Shown: in pieces, positions 17,928 to 27,153 of the stretch
Position numbering within the stretch: position 1 is the stretch's first letter
Layout: every line of letters begins with the position of its first letter
Source of the DNA: Rhizobiaceae bacterium
Lineage (GTDB): Bacteria > Pseudomonadota > Alphaproteobacteria > Rhizobiales > Rhizobiaceae
Assembly (NCBI GenBank): GCA_023953845.1
Contig: JAMLJC010000001.1
Coordinates: 620,001 to 684,000, forward strand
Length of the DNA: 64,000 nucleotides
Reading direction: 5' to 3'
Made by a program: the position numbers and the translations under genes
Notes under the pieces: model-generated
The model's database searches: none
Told to the model about the DNA's origin: nothing
Seen by the model: the letters and a program-made list of their open reading frames with translations, nothing else

Positions 17928-18674
17928 TCAGACCATCGTTGTGCCGCCGTCGAGCCGCAACGTCGCGCCCGTGGCGTATCCCGCATCGGCGGCAAGGAAG
18001 AGGATCGCTCTCGCGACCTCCTCGGGCCGGGCGAAGCGCTTGAGCGGCACGCGGCCGATAGCCTCGTCGATCACCTCCTGCGTCCCGCCGAAAAGCTCGA
18101 TCTCGGCGCGCAGCATCGGCGTGTCGATCGGACCGGGGCTGACAGAGTTGACGCGCACCTCGGGCGCCATTTCCGCAGCCAGCGCCATGGTCAGCCCCAG
18201 GACGCCGGCCTTCGCCGAACAATAGGCGACATATTGCGCCATGCCGATATGCGCGAGTTCGGACGAGACGTTGACGATGGAGCCGCCGCCGTTCTCCCGC
18301 ATGTGGAGCGCGGCTGCCTGCGCCACGACGAAGTTTCCGACGAGATTGATGTCGAGCTGACGCCGGAAGGATTCGACCGACACGTCCTTCAGCGGACAGG
18401 GTTCGATCGACCCGGCGGTATAGACGAGGATATCGAGGCCGCCCATGGCCTCGATCGCCTCCCGCACGATACGCGCGCAATCGTCGGTGTCGGCGACGTC
18501 GCCGACCACGACATGGGCTCCGGCGCCAAGCTCGGACGCCAGGGCGCGCAGCTTGTCGGCGGACCGCGCCGCGATGGCGACGTCGGCCCCCTGCCCGGCG
18601 AAAAGCCGGGCCGTCTCCAGTCCGACGCCGGACGATGCGCCGACGACCAGCGTTCTCTTGCCCCGGAGCCTCAT
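17928..18674 (-). CDS. Short-chain dehydrogenase/reductase
   Basis: A 248-residue classical SDR with VVGASSGVGLETAR at the N-terminus. It has the catalytic Ser in NVSSELAHIG, the Tyr/Lys pair in YCSAKAGV, SVSPGPIDTPM, and a C-terminal ATGATLRLDGG. ATG 18674 follows GGGAGGG. It sits 11 bp before the GMC gene and 12 bp after the RraA-like gene, so it belongs to the same transcript. Its role is probably NAD(P)-dependent oxidation of a pathway intermediate. Confidence 0.93.
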   Translation of the reverse strand: MRLRGKRTLVVGASSGVGLETARLFAGQGADVAIAARSADKLRALASELGAGAHVVVGDVADTDDCARIVREAIEAMGGLDILVYTAGSIEPCPLKDVSVESFRRQLDINLVGNFVVAQAAALHMRENGGGSIVNVSSELAHIGMAQYVAYCSAKAGVLGLTMALAAEMAPEVRVNSVSPGPIDTPMLRAEIELFGGTQEVIDEAIGRVPLKRFARPEEVARAILFLAADAGYATGATLRLDGGTTMV

Positions 18675-18686
18675 CGCCGCCCTCCC

Positions 18687-19343
18687 TCAGAGCACGCCGT
18701 ACTTCTCGTAGACCTCGCGCAGCAGACGGCCCTGGCGCAGTTCGTCGCGGCTGTGGTTCTCGCTCGTGATCTTTTCCTGGGCGCGGGCGATGACACGATC
18801 GGCATAATCCCCGGGGATCACGACGACGCCGTCGATGTCGCCGAACACGATGTCGCCCGAGGAAACCTTCACGCCGCCGCACATCACCGTCGTGTCCATC
18901 TCCACCATCTTCGCGCGGCCGCGCGTGTCGAGCGGCCCGATACCGCCGTGGAACACCGGGAACTTCAGCGATCTGATGTGCCTGACGTCGCGGATGAGGC
19001 CGTCGGTGACGCAGCCGGCGCTGCCGCGCGCGATGGACGCGGTGGTCAGCAGTTCGCCCCATGGGGCGATATGGTTGGTCGGGCCGCCGCAGGCAAGCAC
19101 GGACACTTCGCCCGGCTTCAGATCGTCGAGCAGGGCCATTTCGATCTCGTAGGGATTCTCGCCCTCAGCCGGATCGCCTGCTTCGACGAACTTGCCGGTG
19201 CGAGCCCGGCCCATGAAGACCAGTTCGTCGTCCACCGGACGCAGGAACGGCCGCATCGCCTGATTCTTCAGGCCGAAACTGTCGAGCGTATCGGAGATGA
19301 CCGCGGAATAGAGAATTCCGGTAAGTTTTTTGAAATCGTGCAT
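18687..19343 (-). CDS. RraA-family protein (HMG/CHA aldolase-like)
   Basis: A 218-residue protein of the RraA/4-hydroxy-4-methyl-2-oxoglutarate aldolase superfamily. The conserved WGELLTTASIARGSAGC, the VTDGLIRDVRH block (Arg-Asp pair used for metal and substrate binding in aldolases of this family) and FGDIDGVVVIP are all present. Family members are either RNase E regulators or retro-aldolases acting on 4-hydroxy-2-keto acids. The catabolic operon strongly favours the aldolase role, for example cleavage of a 2-keto acid made after the dehydratase. ATG 19343 follows GAGGAC. Confidence 0.88.
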   Translation of the reverse strand: MHDFKKLTGILYSAVISDTLDSFGLKNQAMRPFLRPVDDELVFMGRARTGKFVEAGDPAEGENPYEIEMALLDDLKPGEVSVLACGGPTNHIAPWGELLTTASIARGSAGCVTDGLIRDVRHIRSLKFPVFHGGIGPLDTRGRAKMVEMDTTVMCGGVKVSSGDIVFGDIDGVVVIPGDYADRVIARAQEKITSENHSRDELRQGRLLREVYEKYGVL

Positions 19344-19406
19344 GTCGTCCTCACAAGTGTCTTGGGTTGCGGGACGGAGCCTTGCGCCGGCGATCCGTCC
19401 GAATTG

Positions 19407-20189
19407 TCATATCCAGCCGGCGTCGACTATGAAGGTCTGCTTCGAGCACATGCGGCTGTCGTCCGCCGCCAGGAACAGCGCCATCCGCGCTATGTCCGGC
19501 GAATGCAGGCGCGCCTTGAGCGCCTGACGGTCGGCGATCTGCTGTTCGCCCTTCTCGTCCAGCCAGAGCGAGACCTGGCGCTCGGTCATCACCCAGCCCG
19601 GCGCGATGGCGTTCACGCGGATATTCTCGCCGCCGAGTTCGGTCGCGAGCGCCCGCGTCAGTCCGACCACCGCCGATTTGGAGGTGACGTAGACGACGCA
19701 GTCGCCATCGGCCACCATCCAGGTGATGGAGGAGAAATTGATGATCGAGCCGCCGCCGGCCTCACGCATCTGCTTGCGCACGGCCTTGGCCGCGAAGAGC
19801 TGGTGCTTCAGGTTCACGGCGACGCGGTCGTCGAAATATTCCGACGTCACCTGGTCCAGCGTATGCCGGTCGTCATTGCCGGCATTGTTGACCAGTGCCG
19901 TGATCGGTCCGATCTCCTTGCCGATGCGGTCGATCACCGCGCCGAGTTGTTCGACGTCGCGCAGGTCGCAGACCTCGAAATGCGGCCTGTGGCCGCCTTT
20001 TGCGGCAAGCTCGTCGGCGAGTTCGCGCCCGGCCTTCTCGGCGATGTCGATGAATGCCACGCGGCTGCCCTGATCGTGGAAATGCTCCACGATGCTGCGT
20101 CCTATTCCCGACGCGCCGCCGGTGACGAACACCACCTTGTCCCGCAGGCTCGGATAGCGGGCCGTGTCTTTCATGATTCCGCGTTCCAC
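19407..20189 (-). CDS. Short-chain dehydrogenase/reductase
   Basis: A 260-residue SDR with TGGASGIGRSIVEHF, NNAGNDDRHTL, the catalytic Ser in NFSSITWMVAD and the Tyr/Lys pair in YVTSKSAV. The start is GTG 20189 because a near-perfect AAAGGAGG lies seven bases upstream; an internal Met at residue 6 lacks such a site. The GNDDR motif after NNAG is shared with sugar-type dehydrogenases such as L-fucose/L-rhamnose dehydrogenases, so a sugar or sugar-acid substrate is likely. There is a 75-bp gap to the upstream FAD oxidoreductase, the largest within the operon. Confidence 0.92.
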   Translation of the reverse strand: MERGIMKDTARYPSLRDKVVFVTGGASGIGRSIVEHFHDQGSRVAFIDIAEKAGRELADELAAKGGHRPHFEVCDLRDVEQLGAVIDRIGKEIGPITALVNNAGNDDRHTLDQVTSEYFDDRVAVNLKHQLFAAKAVRKQMREAGGGSIINFSSITWMVADGDCVVYVTSKSAVVGLTRALATELGGENIRVNAIAPGWVMTERQVSLWLDEKGEQQIADRQALKARLHSPDIARMALFLAADDSRMCSKQTFIVDAGWI

Positions 20190-20264
20190 GAAATGCCTCC
20201 TTTATTCAGGGCGTACGAAGCCCGGCCGGTCGGGGATCGGCCTGCCGGGTCCGTTGTTGATGTT

Positions 20265-21980
20265 TCAGCGTTTAGTCTTGGACAGATGCTTGGTCAGCGA
20301 GCGGAAGCCGCGCGATTTCGCGATCTGGAATCCCACCTTCTGACCGATACCGGTCTCCATGATGCTGTCGATGAACGTCTTGCCGCCGGCGCGCGTCCGC
20401 ACCTGCCGCACATTGATCTCGCCGCGCAGATCCGCGAGGATGCGCATGGCCGCATTGTGGCCGGGAGCCCCGGTGACGCCGCCGCCCGGATGCGTGCCCG
20501 CGCCGCAGAGATAATAGTTGGCGACCGGCGTGCGATAATGCCCCGCAGCCCAGAGCGGGCGCGCGTCGAGCAACTGCTGCAGGCCGACCATCGACGCCTG
20601 GAAAATGTTGCCGCCGGTCAGGTTGTAGGTGTGTTCCAGATCGCGGGGCGTGACGACGTTGCGGCCGACGATATGGCCGCGTAGGTTCGGCGCGTAGCGG
20701 AAGAGCATCTCGCAGACGCTGTCCAGCCAGCTCTCGCGATGGTCGTCCCATGTGCCGTCGGCGAGATCGTAGGGCAGTTGCTGCACGCCGAGAGCCAGCG
20801 TGTGGTAGCCCGGCTGGCAGACCGACGGATCGGTGACGGAGTGAATCAGCGCCTCGATGACGTAGTCGTCGGCGAATACGCCCCGGCGCTGCGCTTCCCA
20901 TGCCTGCTCGAAGAGCTCGACGCTGCCGCCGAGGATCGCGTGCCCCATATGCTCCGGCCCCGGCTTGCTGCTGCCGAAGCCGACATATTGGGGCAGTTCG
21001 TCGATCAGCAGATGAATGCGCGCCATCGAGCCCTTCTGGTCGATGTTCTCCGCTGCCTTGCGCACGCGGTCGGGCAGATGCTTGCGATCCAGCAGTCCGG
21101 TGAGCGAGCGCTTCGGATCGGCGTTCGACACCACAAGGCTCGCCTCGATTTCCTCGCCGGATTTCAGCACCACGCCGACCGCCTCGCCGCCCTTGACGAG
21201 CACGCTCTCGACGGGCGCATCGGTGCGGATCACCGCGCCGTGCGCCGCGGCGCTTGCCGCCAGCGCGCGGGTGATCGCGCCCATGCCGCCGACCGGCAGC
21301 GCCCAGCGGCCGAGTATCTCCTCGAACTCGCCCTGCGCGTGGTAGCCGTAGACGTAGGATGTCCCGGGCGTCGACGGTCCGCCCCAGGTCGAGACCATGC
21401 CGAGGAAGTTCATATAGCCGCGCATGCGTTCGGACTTGATGTACTTCTCCGTCAGTTCGCGCGCCGACGAGAAGACGAAGTCCTGCAGCAGCTCGTGCTC
21501 GCCTTCGTCCTCGAACATCTTGATGAATTCGGAGCGCGACATCGGCTCCGACAGGAGCACGTCGCGGGTGACGTCGCCGAAGCGCTTCATCCGGGACGCG
21601 AAGCGCAGGAAGTTCTCGCCGTCGCCCCTGCTGTGCTTCTCGATCGACGCCAGCGTCCGGTCGAGTTCCTTGTGGATGAAGAAATGGTCGCCGTCGTCCC
21701 AGAGCGCGAAGCCCTGCACGTCCGGCGCCTTGGACACCAGCCCGTATTTTCCGAGTTCGAGGTCGCTGATGATCTCAGGACGCAGCATGCCCTGCACGAA
21801 GGAGCAGGACGACCATGTGGAGTTCGGAATCAGTTCCTCGCTGACGCATGCGCCGCCGACCACATGGCGCGCCTCAAGCACCGCGACGGACAGACCGGCG
21901 CGGGCGAGATAGTTGGCGCAGACAAGGCCGTTATGCCCGGCTCCGATGATGACCACGTCGTATTTGTTCGCGTTTGCCAT
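20265..21980 (-). CDS. PYROXD2/phytoene-desaturase-like FAD-dependent oxidoreductase
   Basis: A 571-residue paralogue of the protein at 1463-3058, sharing IIGAGHNGLVCANYLARAGL at the N-terminus, VGGACVSEELIPN, and a C-terminal HPGGGVTGAPGHNAAMRIL block. It is about 40 residues longer, mainly from a basic C-terminal tail. ATG 21980 follows GAGGAG. It lies within the sugar-type operon, which argues for oxidation of a small polar substrate rather than a carotenoid. The true reaction is unknown for this subfamily in bacteria. Confidence 0.88.
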   Translation of the reverse strand: MANANKYDVVIIGAGHNGLVCANYLARAGLSVAVLEARHVVGGACVSEELIPNSTWSSCSFVQGMLRPEIISDLELGKYGLVSKAPDVQGFALWDDGDHFFIHKELDRTLASIEKHSRGDGENFLRFASRMKRFGDVTRDVLLSEPMSRSEFIKMFEDEGEHELLQDFVFSSARELTEKYIKSERMRGYMNFLGMVSTWGGPSTPGTSYVYGYHAQGEFEEILGRWALPVGGMGAITRALAASAAAHGAVIRTDAPVESVLVKGGEAVGVVLKSGEEIEASLVVSNADPKRSLTGLLDRKHLPDRVRKAAENIDQKGSMARIHLLIDELPQYVGFGSSKPGPEHMGHAILGGSVELFEQAWEAQRRGVFADDYVIEALIHSVTDPSVCQPGYHTLALGVQQLPYDLADGTWDDHRESWLDSVCEMLFRYAPNLRGHIVGRNVVTPRDLEHTYNLTGGNIFQASMVGLQQLLDARPLWAAGHYRTPVANYYLCGAGTHPGGGVTGAPGHNAAMRILADLRGEINVRQVRTRAGGKTFIDSIMETGIGQKVGFQIAKSRGFRSLTKHLSKTKR

Positions 21981-21993
21981 GGCGGCGCGCTCC

Positions 21994-23052
21994 TCAGCGG
22001 GCGAAGAACCGGTATTCCATCACGTGCTCGTAGACCTGGCCGGGATCGAGCCTGGTCGACGGGAAGTGCGCAAAGTTCGGCGAGCCGGGATATTTCTGGG
22101 TCTCGAAGGTGAGCCCGGCATAGGCGCAGTAGGGCCTGTCGCCCTTGCCGATCACCTTGGGCGTGATGTAGCCGCCGGTGTAGATCTGCACGCCGGGCTC
22201 GGTGGAGCGCAGCGACAGCCCGCGTCCGGATTTGGGGTCGAACAGGGTCGCGACCGGCCGCAGGCCGTTCTCGACATCGCGCAGCACCCAGTTGTGATCG
22301 TAGCCGCCCCCGCTCAGGCTGGCGACACCGGCATTCGGCACCGCCTCCAGATCCTGGCCGATCGTCTTCGCCTTGCGGAAATCGAATGGCGTGCCGGCGA
22401 CCGTGACGATCTCGCCCGTCGCCAGCAGTTCCTCGGCGACCGGCGTGTAGAAGTCGGATTCGACCGTCAGCAACTGCTCGTGCAGGCTGCCGGAGGCGTG
22501 GCCGGCGGCGTTCCAGTAGGCATGGTTCACCATGTTCAGGATGGTCGGCTTGTCGGTCGTCCCGGTCATGGTGATGACCAGCCGGTCGTCCTCCGTGAGC
22601 ACGTAACGGCTCTTGGCGACGACTTCGCCCGGATAGCCCTGGTCGCCGTCGGGCGAGACATGGGTGAAGGTGACGGCATTCGCGGCCTCGTCCGGGAAGG
22701 CGGACCAGATATACTTGTCCATTCCCTTCTTGCCGCCATGCAGGTGGTTGGGACCTTCATTGGCGCTCAGCGAATAGGTGTTTCCGTCGAGCCTGATCTC
22801 GCCTTTCCTGATGCGATTGCCGTAACGGCCGCAGGTGGCGCCGAAATAATGGTCGGTGGCGATGTAGCTCGCCATGTTGTCGAACCCCAGAACGACGTCC
22901 TCGACAGCGCCGCTCCTGTCCGGCACGTTCATGCCGACCAGACGCGCGCCGAAGGTGATCAGGTCGGCCGACAGGCCGTTGCCGTTGGTGAGCGTGTAGG
23001 CGTCGACCTGCCGCCCTTCCAGTTCGCCGAATTTCCTGCTGCGAATGCCCAT
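21994..23052 (-). CDS. Aldose 1-epimerase (galactose mutarotase family)
   Basis: A 352-residue mutarotase that interconverts alpha and beta anomers of aldoses. Family motifs are GATCGRYGNRIRKG, GPNHLHGG, the first catalytic His in NHAYWNAAGH, GYDHNWVL, and the catalytic Glu in GLTFETQKYPGSPN. I start it at ATG 23052 (MGIRSRKF), 14 bp after the permease stop; the ribosome site is modest. The frame is open upstream only because it shadows the permease. Its presence shows that the operon handles a free aldose or similar hemiacetal. Confidence 0.93.
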   Translation of the reverse strand: MGIRSRKFGELEGRQVDAYTLTNGNGLSADLITFGARLVGMNVPDRSGAVEDVVLGFDNMASYIATDHYFGATCGRYGNRIRKGEIRLDGNTYSLSANEGPNHLHGGKKGMDKYIWSAFPDEAANAVTFTHVSPDGDQGYPGEVVAKSRYVLTEDDRLVITMTGTTDKPTILNMVNHAYWNAAGHASGSLHEQLLTVESDFYTPVAEELLATGEIVTVAGTPFDFRKAKTIGQDLEAVPNAGVASLSGGGYDHNWVLRDVENGLRPVATLFDPKSGRGLSLRSTEPGVQIYTGGYITPKVIGKGDRPYCAYAGLTFETQKYPGSPNFAHFPSTRLDPGQVYEHVMEYRFFAR

Positions 23053-23066
23053 GGTGTTCCAACCTG

Positions 23067-24791
23067 TCAGTTCGAGTTCTGTTTCGACGGCGCCGGATTG
23101 ATCAGCGCCTGCGCAATGACGACGAGGATGAGGGAGAACACGCCGATGCAGGTGAAGATCGCATTCACCGAGGGCGTGAAGCCGAACCGCGTCTGGTTCC
23201 AGACGTAGACGGGCAGCGTCGGTTCGTTGCCCGTCAGGAAGAGGCTGACAACCACCTCGTCGATCGACAGGGTGAAGCCAAGCACCGCGCCGCCGATGAT
23301 TGCGCTCTGGATCATCGGAAGCTGGATGTTGCGGAATGTCCGCCAGGCATCGGCGCCCAGATCCCGCGACGCCAGCGCGAAGCTCGGATCGATGCGGCGA
23401 AGCCGTGAAACCACGATGAACATCACCACCGGCATGACGAAGACCACGTGCCCGAGCACGAGACGGCCCATGCCCGCGGGAATACCGACGACCGACGCCG
23501 CCATGACCATGGTGATGCCGAGCACGACGCCGGGGACGGCAAGCGGCAGGGCGATGAAATTCTCGATGATTGTCGAGATGCGGCCCGGCCAGCCGGCGAA
23601 AACGAAGGCGAAGGCCGTGCCGATGACCGCGCCGAGCGCCGTGCTGATGAAGGCGAGTTGGATGCTTTTCCAGAGTGCGCCGAGCAGCGGCCCGTTCGAC
23701 GGCAGGTCGAGATACCATTTCAGGGTGAAGCCCTTGAGCGGCAGCGACTGCACGGTGGAATCGTTGAACGAGAAGAGCGTCACCACCGCCAACGGGGCAT
23801 ACAGATACACATAGGGCAGCAGGAACAGGATGCGCCCGGCGACGCGCTTTGCCTTGGCCCCCGGCGTCAGGCTGGACCATGGCGCCGGCACCGGGGCGAC
23901 GCCAGCATCGACCTCGGTCAGCACGCCGCGCGACCGCATCACCGCAAACAGCACGCCGAGGCATAGGGCGACGAGAATGAGGATATAGATCGCCTGCGCC
24001 GCGCCGAGCGACCAGTTGCCCGCCATGCCGAATTGCGAGGCGATCACCATGCCGAGCATCGTACCGTTGAGGCCGCCGACCATGGACGGGGTGACGTAGT
24101 CGCCCACGGCCATCAGGAAGGCCAGCGCAACGCCGATGGCGGTGCCTTGCCGCGTCAACGGCCAGATGACGGTCGTGAAGGTGCGCAGCGCCGACGCTCC
24201 GTTGTCACGCGCCGCCTCCACAAGGCTGAAGGGCACGCGCTCGATCGCCGTGTAGGCGGCGACGAAGACGTAGGGGATGGCGACCGACGTCAGCGTCAGC
24301 ACCACCGAGAACGAGGTATAGAGAAACAGCGAACTCGGCTTGCTGATCAGGCCGATCTGCATGAGGGCGGTGTTAAGCAGGCCCTTCTCGCCGAGGATGA
24401 CTCGCCAGGCGAAGATACGCATCAGAAGGCTGATCCAGAGCGGTATCACGATCAGAAGCGCGGCCGTCGTCTTGCTCCGCGCCAAGTTGCGGCTGACGTA
24501 GAAGGCGAGCGGATAGGCGATCAGCGTCGCGAGCGCGGCGGAAATGGCGGCAACCACGATGGTCTTGAGCGCCAGAAGCTGGACCGTGGCCGAACCGAAG
24601 ACCGAGGCATAATTGCCGAAATTGAGTTCGTAGACCACCACGCCGCCGGACGACCGCGTGAAGCTTGTAGCGAGCAGCAGAAGATTGGGCAGGATCACCA
24701 GCGCGAGCAGCCATGCATAGACCGGCACGCGATCAAAGCTGGGCCGCCTGCGGGCCGGCGCGCCCGGCGTCGAAATCGCGACGTCAGTCAT
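23067..24791 (-). CDS. Fused PotB-PotC-type ABC transporter permease
   Basis: A 574-residue membrane protein that carries two complete permease modules. The N-terminal half begins with a helix near FDRVPVYAWLLALVILPN and has its EAA-like loop around VEAARDNGASALRTFTTV. The second half begins after a hydrophilic linker (about residues 300-330) and has LASRDLGADAWRTFRNIQLP. PotB and PotC are normally separate proteins. The start is ATG 24791, overlapping the stop of the ATPase gene by 8 bases; the longer upstream frame shadows that gene. It would form the channel alone or as a pseudo-heterodimer. Confidence 0.9.
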   Translation of the reverse strand: MTDVAISTPGAPARRRPSFDRVPVYAWLLALVILPNLLLLATSFTRSSGGVVVYELNFGNYASVFGSATVQLLALKTIVVAAISAALATLIAYPLAFYVSRNLARSKTTAALLIVIPLWISLLMRIFAWRVILGEKGLLNTALMQIGLISKPSSLFLYTSFSVVLTLTSVAIPYVFVAAYTAIERVPFSLVEAARDNGASALRTFTTVIWPLTRQGTAIGVALAFLMAVGDYVTPSMVGGLNGTMLGMVIASQFGMAGNWSLGAAQAIYILILVALCLGVLFAVMRSRGVLTEVDAGVAPVPAPWSSLTPGAKAKRVAGRILFLLPYVYLYAPLAVVTLFSFNDSTVQSLPLKGFTLKWYLDLPSNGPLLGALWKSIQLAFISTALGAVIGTAFAFVFAGWPGRISTIIENFIALPLAVPGVVLGITMVMAASVVGIPAGMGRLVLGHVVFVMPVVMFIVVSRLRRIDPSFALASRDLGADAWRTFRNIQLPMIQSAIIGGAVLGFTLSIDEVVVSLFLTGNEPTLPVYVWNQTRFGFTPSVNAIFTCIGVFSLILVVIAQALINPAPSKQNSN

Positions 24792-25899
24792 GGAGCACCA
24801 CCCCGTCGGCCGGATCGAAGCAGCAATGGACGGCATCGCCGGAAGCCAGACCGCGTTCGCGCCGCGCGGGAACCAGCGCGATGATTTCAGTACCGTGGCA
24901 GTCGACGGACACTTCGAGGCCGGTGCCCATGAAGAGGACGTGCCGGACCGTCGCCGGCACGCAGACACCGCTTGCCGGCTTGTCGCTGCCGAGCGTCACG
25001 CTTTCGCAGCGCAGCACGAGCTTGGCGCGGCCGGCGCGGGTCGCCCGCGCGACCTCGAAGCGCTGGCCGGCGAATTCGGTTTCGTAAGTCGTTCCGTTCC
25101 GTTCGACGTCGATCTCGATGAGGTTCGATTTGCCGACGAAGCGCGCCACGAATTCGTTGCGCGGTGCGTAGTAGAGATCTTCGGGCCTGCCGATCTGCTC
25201 GATACGGCCGCCGCTCATGATGGCGACACGGTCGGACATCGACAGGGCCTCGCCCTGGTCGTGCGTCACATAGACGAAGGTGACGCCGAGATGGTCCTGC
25301 AACGATGTCAGCATGTGCTGCATCTGCTGGCGCAAACGCAGGTCTAGCGCGCCGAGCGGCTCGTCAAGCAGCAGCACCTTTGGTCGCCCCACGAGTGCGC
25401 GGGCAAGCGCGATACGCTGTCGCTGCCCGCCCGAAAGCTGATGCGGCAGACGACGCTCGAAGCCTGACATCTCCACCATCGTCAACGCTTCGCCGACCCG
25501 CCGCGCGATGTCCGGCTTGGTGACGCCCTTCATCTGCAACGGGTAGCCGATATTCTCGGCAACCGTCAGATGCGGGAACAGCGCGTAGTTCTGGAACACC
25601 GTGTTCACGTCCCGCTTGTCCGGAGGCAGGTCGTTCACCACGGCACCGCCGAGCCTGATCGTGCCGGAGTCAGGCTTCTCGAAGCCGGCGATCAGGCGCA
25701 GCGTCGTCGTCTTGCCCGAGCCGCTCGGTCCGAGGATGGAGAAGAACTCCCCTTCCCCGATGCCGAGATCCGTCGGCTGAAGAGCCGGCTGGCTGGCACC
25801 GGGATAGGTGCGGGAGACACCCGTCAGTTCCACGATGTTGCGCATGGCGGGTGTGGCCTCCCGACCACGCCCAGGCGTTTCTGAGCTGACGGCGGTCAT
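24784..25899 (-). CDS. PotA-type ABC transporter ATP-binding protein
   Basis: A 371-residue ATPase: Walker A GPSGSGKTT, Q-loop TVFQNYALFPHLTV, signature LSGGQRQRIALARAL, Walker B LLLDEPLGALD and the H-loop VTHDQGEAL. A C-terminal TOBE-like regulatory domain runs from about residue 245. The architecture is that of spermidine/putrescine-type importers and of related opine and amine transporters. ATG 25899 follows GAGG; an internal Met at residue 19 is a weaker alternative. The stop overlaps the permease start, and the binding-protein gene lies 18 bp upstream. Confidence 0.93.
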   Translation of the reverse strand: MTAVSSETPGRGREATPAMRNIVELTGVSRTYPGASQPALQPTDLGIGEGEFFSILGPSGSGKTTTLRLIAGFEKPDSGTIRLGGAVVNDLPPDKRDVNTVFQNYALFPHLTVAENIGYPLQMKGVTKPDIARRVGEALTMVEMSGFERRLPHQLSGGQRQRIALARALVGRPKVLLLDEPLGALDLRLRQQMQHMLTSLQDHLGVTFVYVTHDQGEALSMSDRVAIMSGGRIEQIGRPEDLYYAPRNEFVARFVGKSNLIEIDVERNGTTYETEFAGQRFEVARATRAGRAKLVLRCESVTLGSDKPASGVCVPATVRHVLFMGTGLEVSVDCHGTEIIALVPARRERGLASGDAVHCCFDPADGVVLHD

Positions 25900-25917
25900 G
25901 GCTGGTGCCTCGTGGAA

Positions 25918-27024
25918 TCAGAGGGTGCCGGCCTTGAAGGCGTTCCAGATCTCGAGACGGCGATCGACGTTCTCGGGATGCTTGAAGAACGACATGCGTT
26001 CCCAGAACTTCGGGTCCTGAAGGGCCGGGATGTTGGTCTTGTTAAGACTGTCCTCCGGTAGGCCGGCCGCCGTCGCGGCCGCCGCATCGAGAATGCCGTT
26101 GTTGGAGGATTTCTGGATGAACCGCGCCTGCCATTGTGGCGTCATTGTCTCGTTGATGAAATCGTAGACCACCTGCCGCTTCGCGCCGGACTCGCTCAAC
26201 GCATAGCAATCGATCCAGGTCGGCGTGCCTTCGTCGGGGAACGAGAAGTCGAACGGCTTGCCCTGATCCTTGAGGGCGAACACCGACGAGATGTTCTGGC
26301 AATAGCCGACATCGGCATCGCCCGAGGCGAAGATGGTCGTCGCATCGTCAAAGCCGCGGGCCAGCGTACGCAGTTGCGGCCGCAGATCGCGGAACGCCTG
26401 CATGCACTTCTCGAACTCCTCCTCGGTGAGGTTGTAGGGGTCCTTGGCGCCGATAGCGAGCGCCACCATCGGGAATACGATATAGGCATCGTCCGGCATC
26501 ACCACCTTGCCGGCATGGTTCGGGTCCCAGAAGATCTTCCAGCTCATAGGCGCCGGCTTGACCGTCTCGGTATTGTACATCAGCGGCTGGGTGCCCCAGT
26601 TGTAGGGCACGGCCCGGGGCTGGCCGTCGAAGGTGGTCTCCTTCTGCCAGTCGAGGCCGCTGGCGATGTTCGACGCGTTCGGCACCTTCGACACGTCGAA
26701 CGGCGCCATCAGCTTGGCCTCGATGAAGCGCTGCATCGAGCCGATGTCGAGCACGAACGCATCCACCTCGGCCGCGCCGGAGCGAAGCTTGGCATAGGTT
26801 TCGTCGTTGGAGCCGATGCGGATGGCATTGACCTTCACACCCGATTTCGCGGTCCATTCGGCCAGCCAGTCGTCGTCATGATAGGTTTCCCACGTCATGA
26901 TGGTGATTTCTTCCGACTGCGCGAAGGCGCGCGGCGCGGTGCCGCCGAGGGCAGCCGCCCCGGCGGTCGCCGCCGCGACCTTCAGCAGCGAGCGCCGGGT
27001 GATGATGTTCTCCATGTTCGTCAT
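25918..27024 (-). CDS. PotD-type ABC transporter substrate-binding protein, Tat-exported
   Basis: A 368-residue periplasmic binding protein (family of PotD and spermidine/opine-type receptors). It has a twin-arginine signal ITRRSLLKVAAATAGAAA and probable cleavage after RAFAQ. Later motifs are EITIMTWETYHDDDWLAEW, VPYNWGTQPLMYN and a polyamine-receptor-like C-terminal region. ATG 27024 follows AAAGGGG. It is the first gene of the leftward operon, next to the LacI-controlled promoter. Despite the fold, the neighbouring mutarotase and dehydratase point to a sugar or sugar derivative rather than a polyamine. Confidence 0.92.
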   Translation of the reverse strand: MTNMENIITRRSLLKVAAATAGAAALGGTAPRAFAQSEEITIMTWETYHDDDWLAEWTAKSGVKVNAIRIGSNDETYAKLRSGAAEVDAFVLDIGSMQRFIEAKLMAPFDVSKVPNASNIASGLDWQKETTFDGQPRAVPYNWGTQPLMYNTETVKPAPMSWKIFWDPNHAGKVVMPDDAYIVFPMVALAIGAKDPYNLTEEEFEKCMQAFRDLRPQLRTLARGFDDATTIFASGDADVGYCQNISSVFALKDQGKPFDFSFPDEGTPTWIDCYALSESGAKRQVVYDFINETMTPQWQARFIQKSSNNGILDAAAATAAGLPEDSLNKTNIPALQDPKFWERMSFFKHPENVDRRLEIWNAFKAGTL

Positions 27025-27153
27025 GTGTCATTCCCCTTTGTCTTGAACGGTTGGCGCCCCGCGCCCTGCCACAAATTCTGAGCTGTCCCACGCCTTCGGC
27101 ACCTGACGCCGAGCCACGGCAAACGGCATTGCATGCGATGCGTTCTTATTTTT

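Noticed and set aside
18687..19343. Assignment as RraA regulator of RNase E
   Set aside because: It sits inside a catabolic operon and keeps the Arg-Asp and DGV motifs of the aldolase branch.
17895..20684. A 929-codon open frame on the plus strand
   Set aside because: It is antisense to an SDR, an RraA-like gene and another SDR that have clear family motifs and ribosome sites; its translation is Arg/Asp/His-rich low-information sequence typical of a GC-rich shadow frame.
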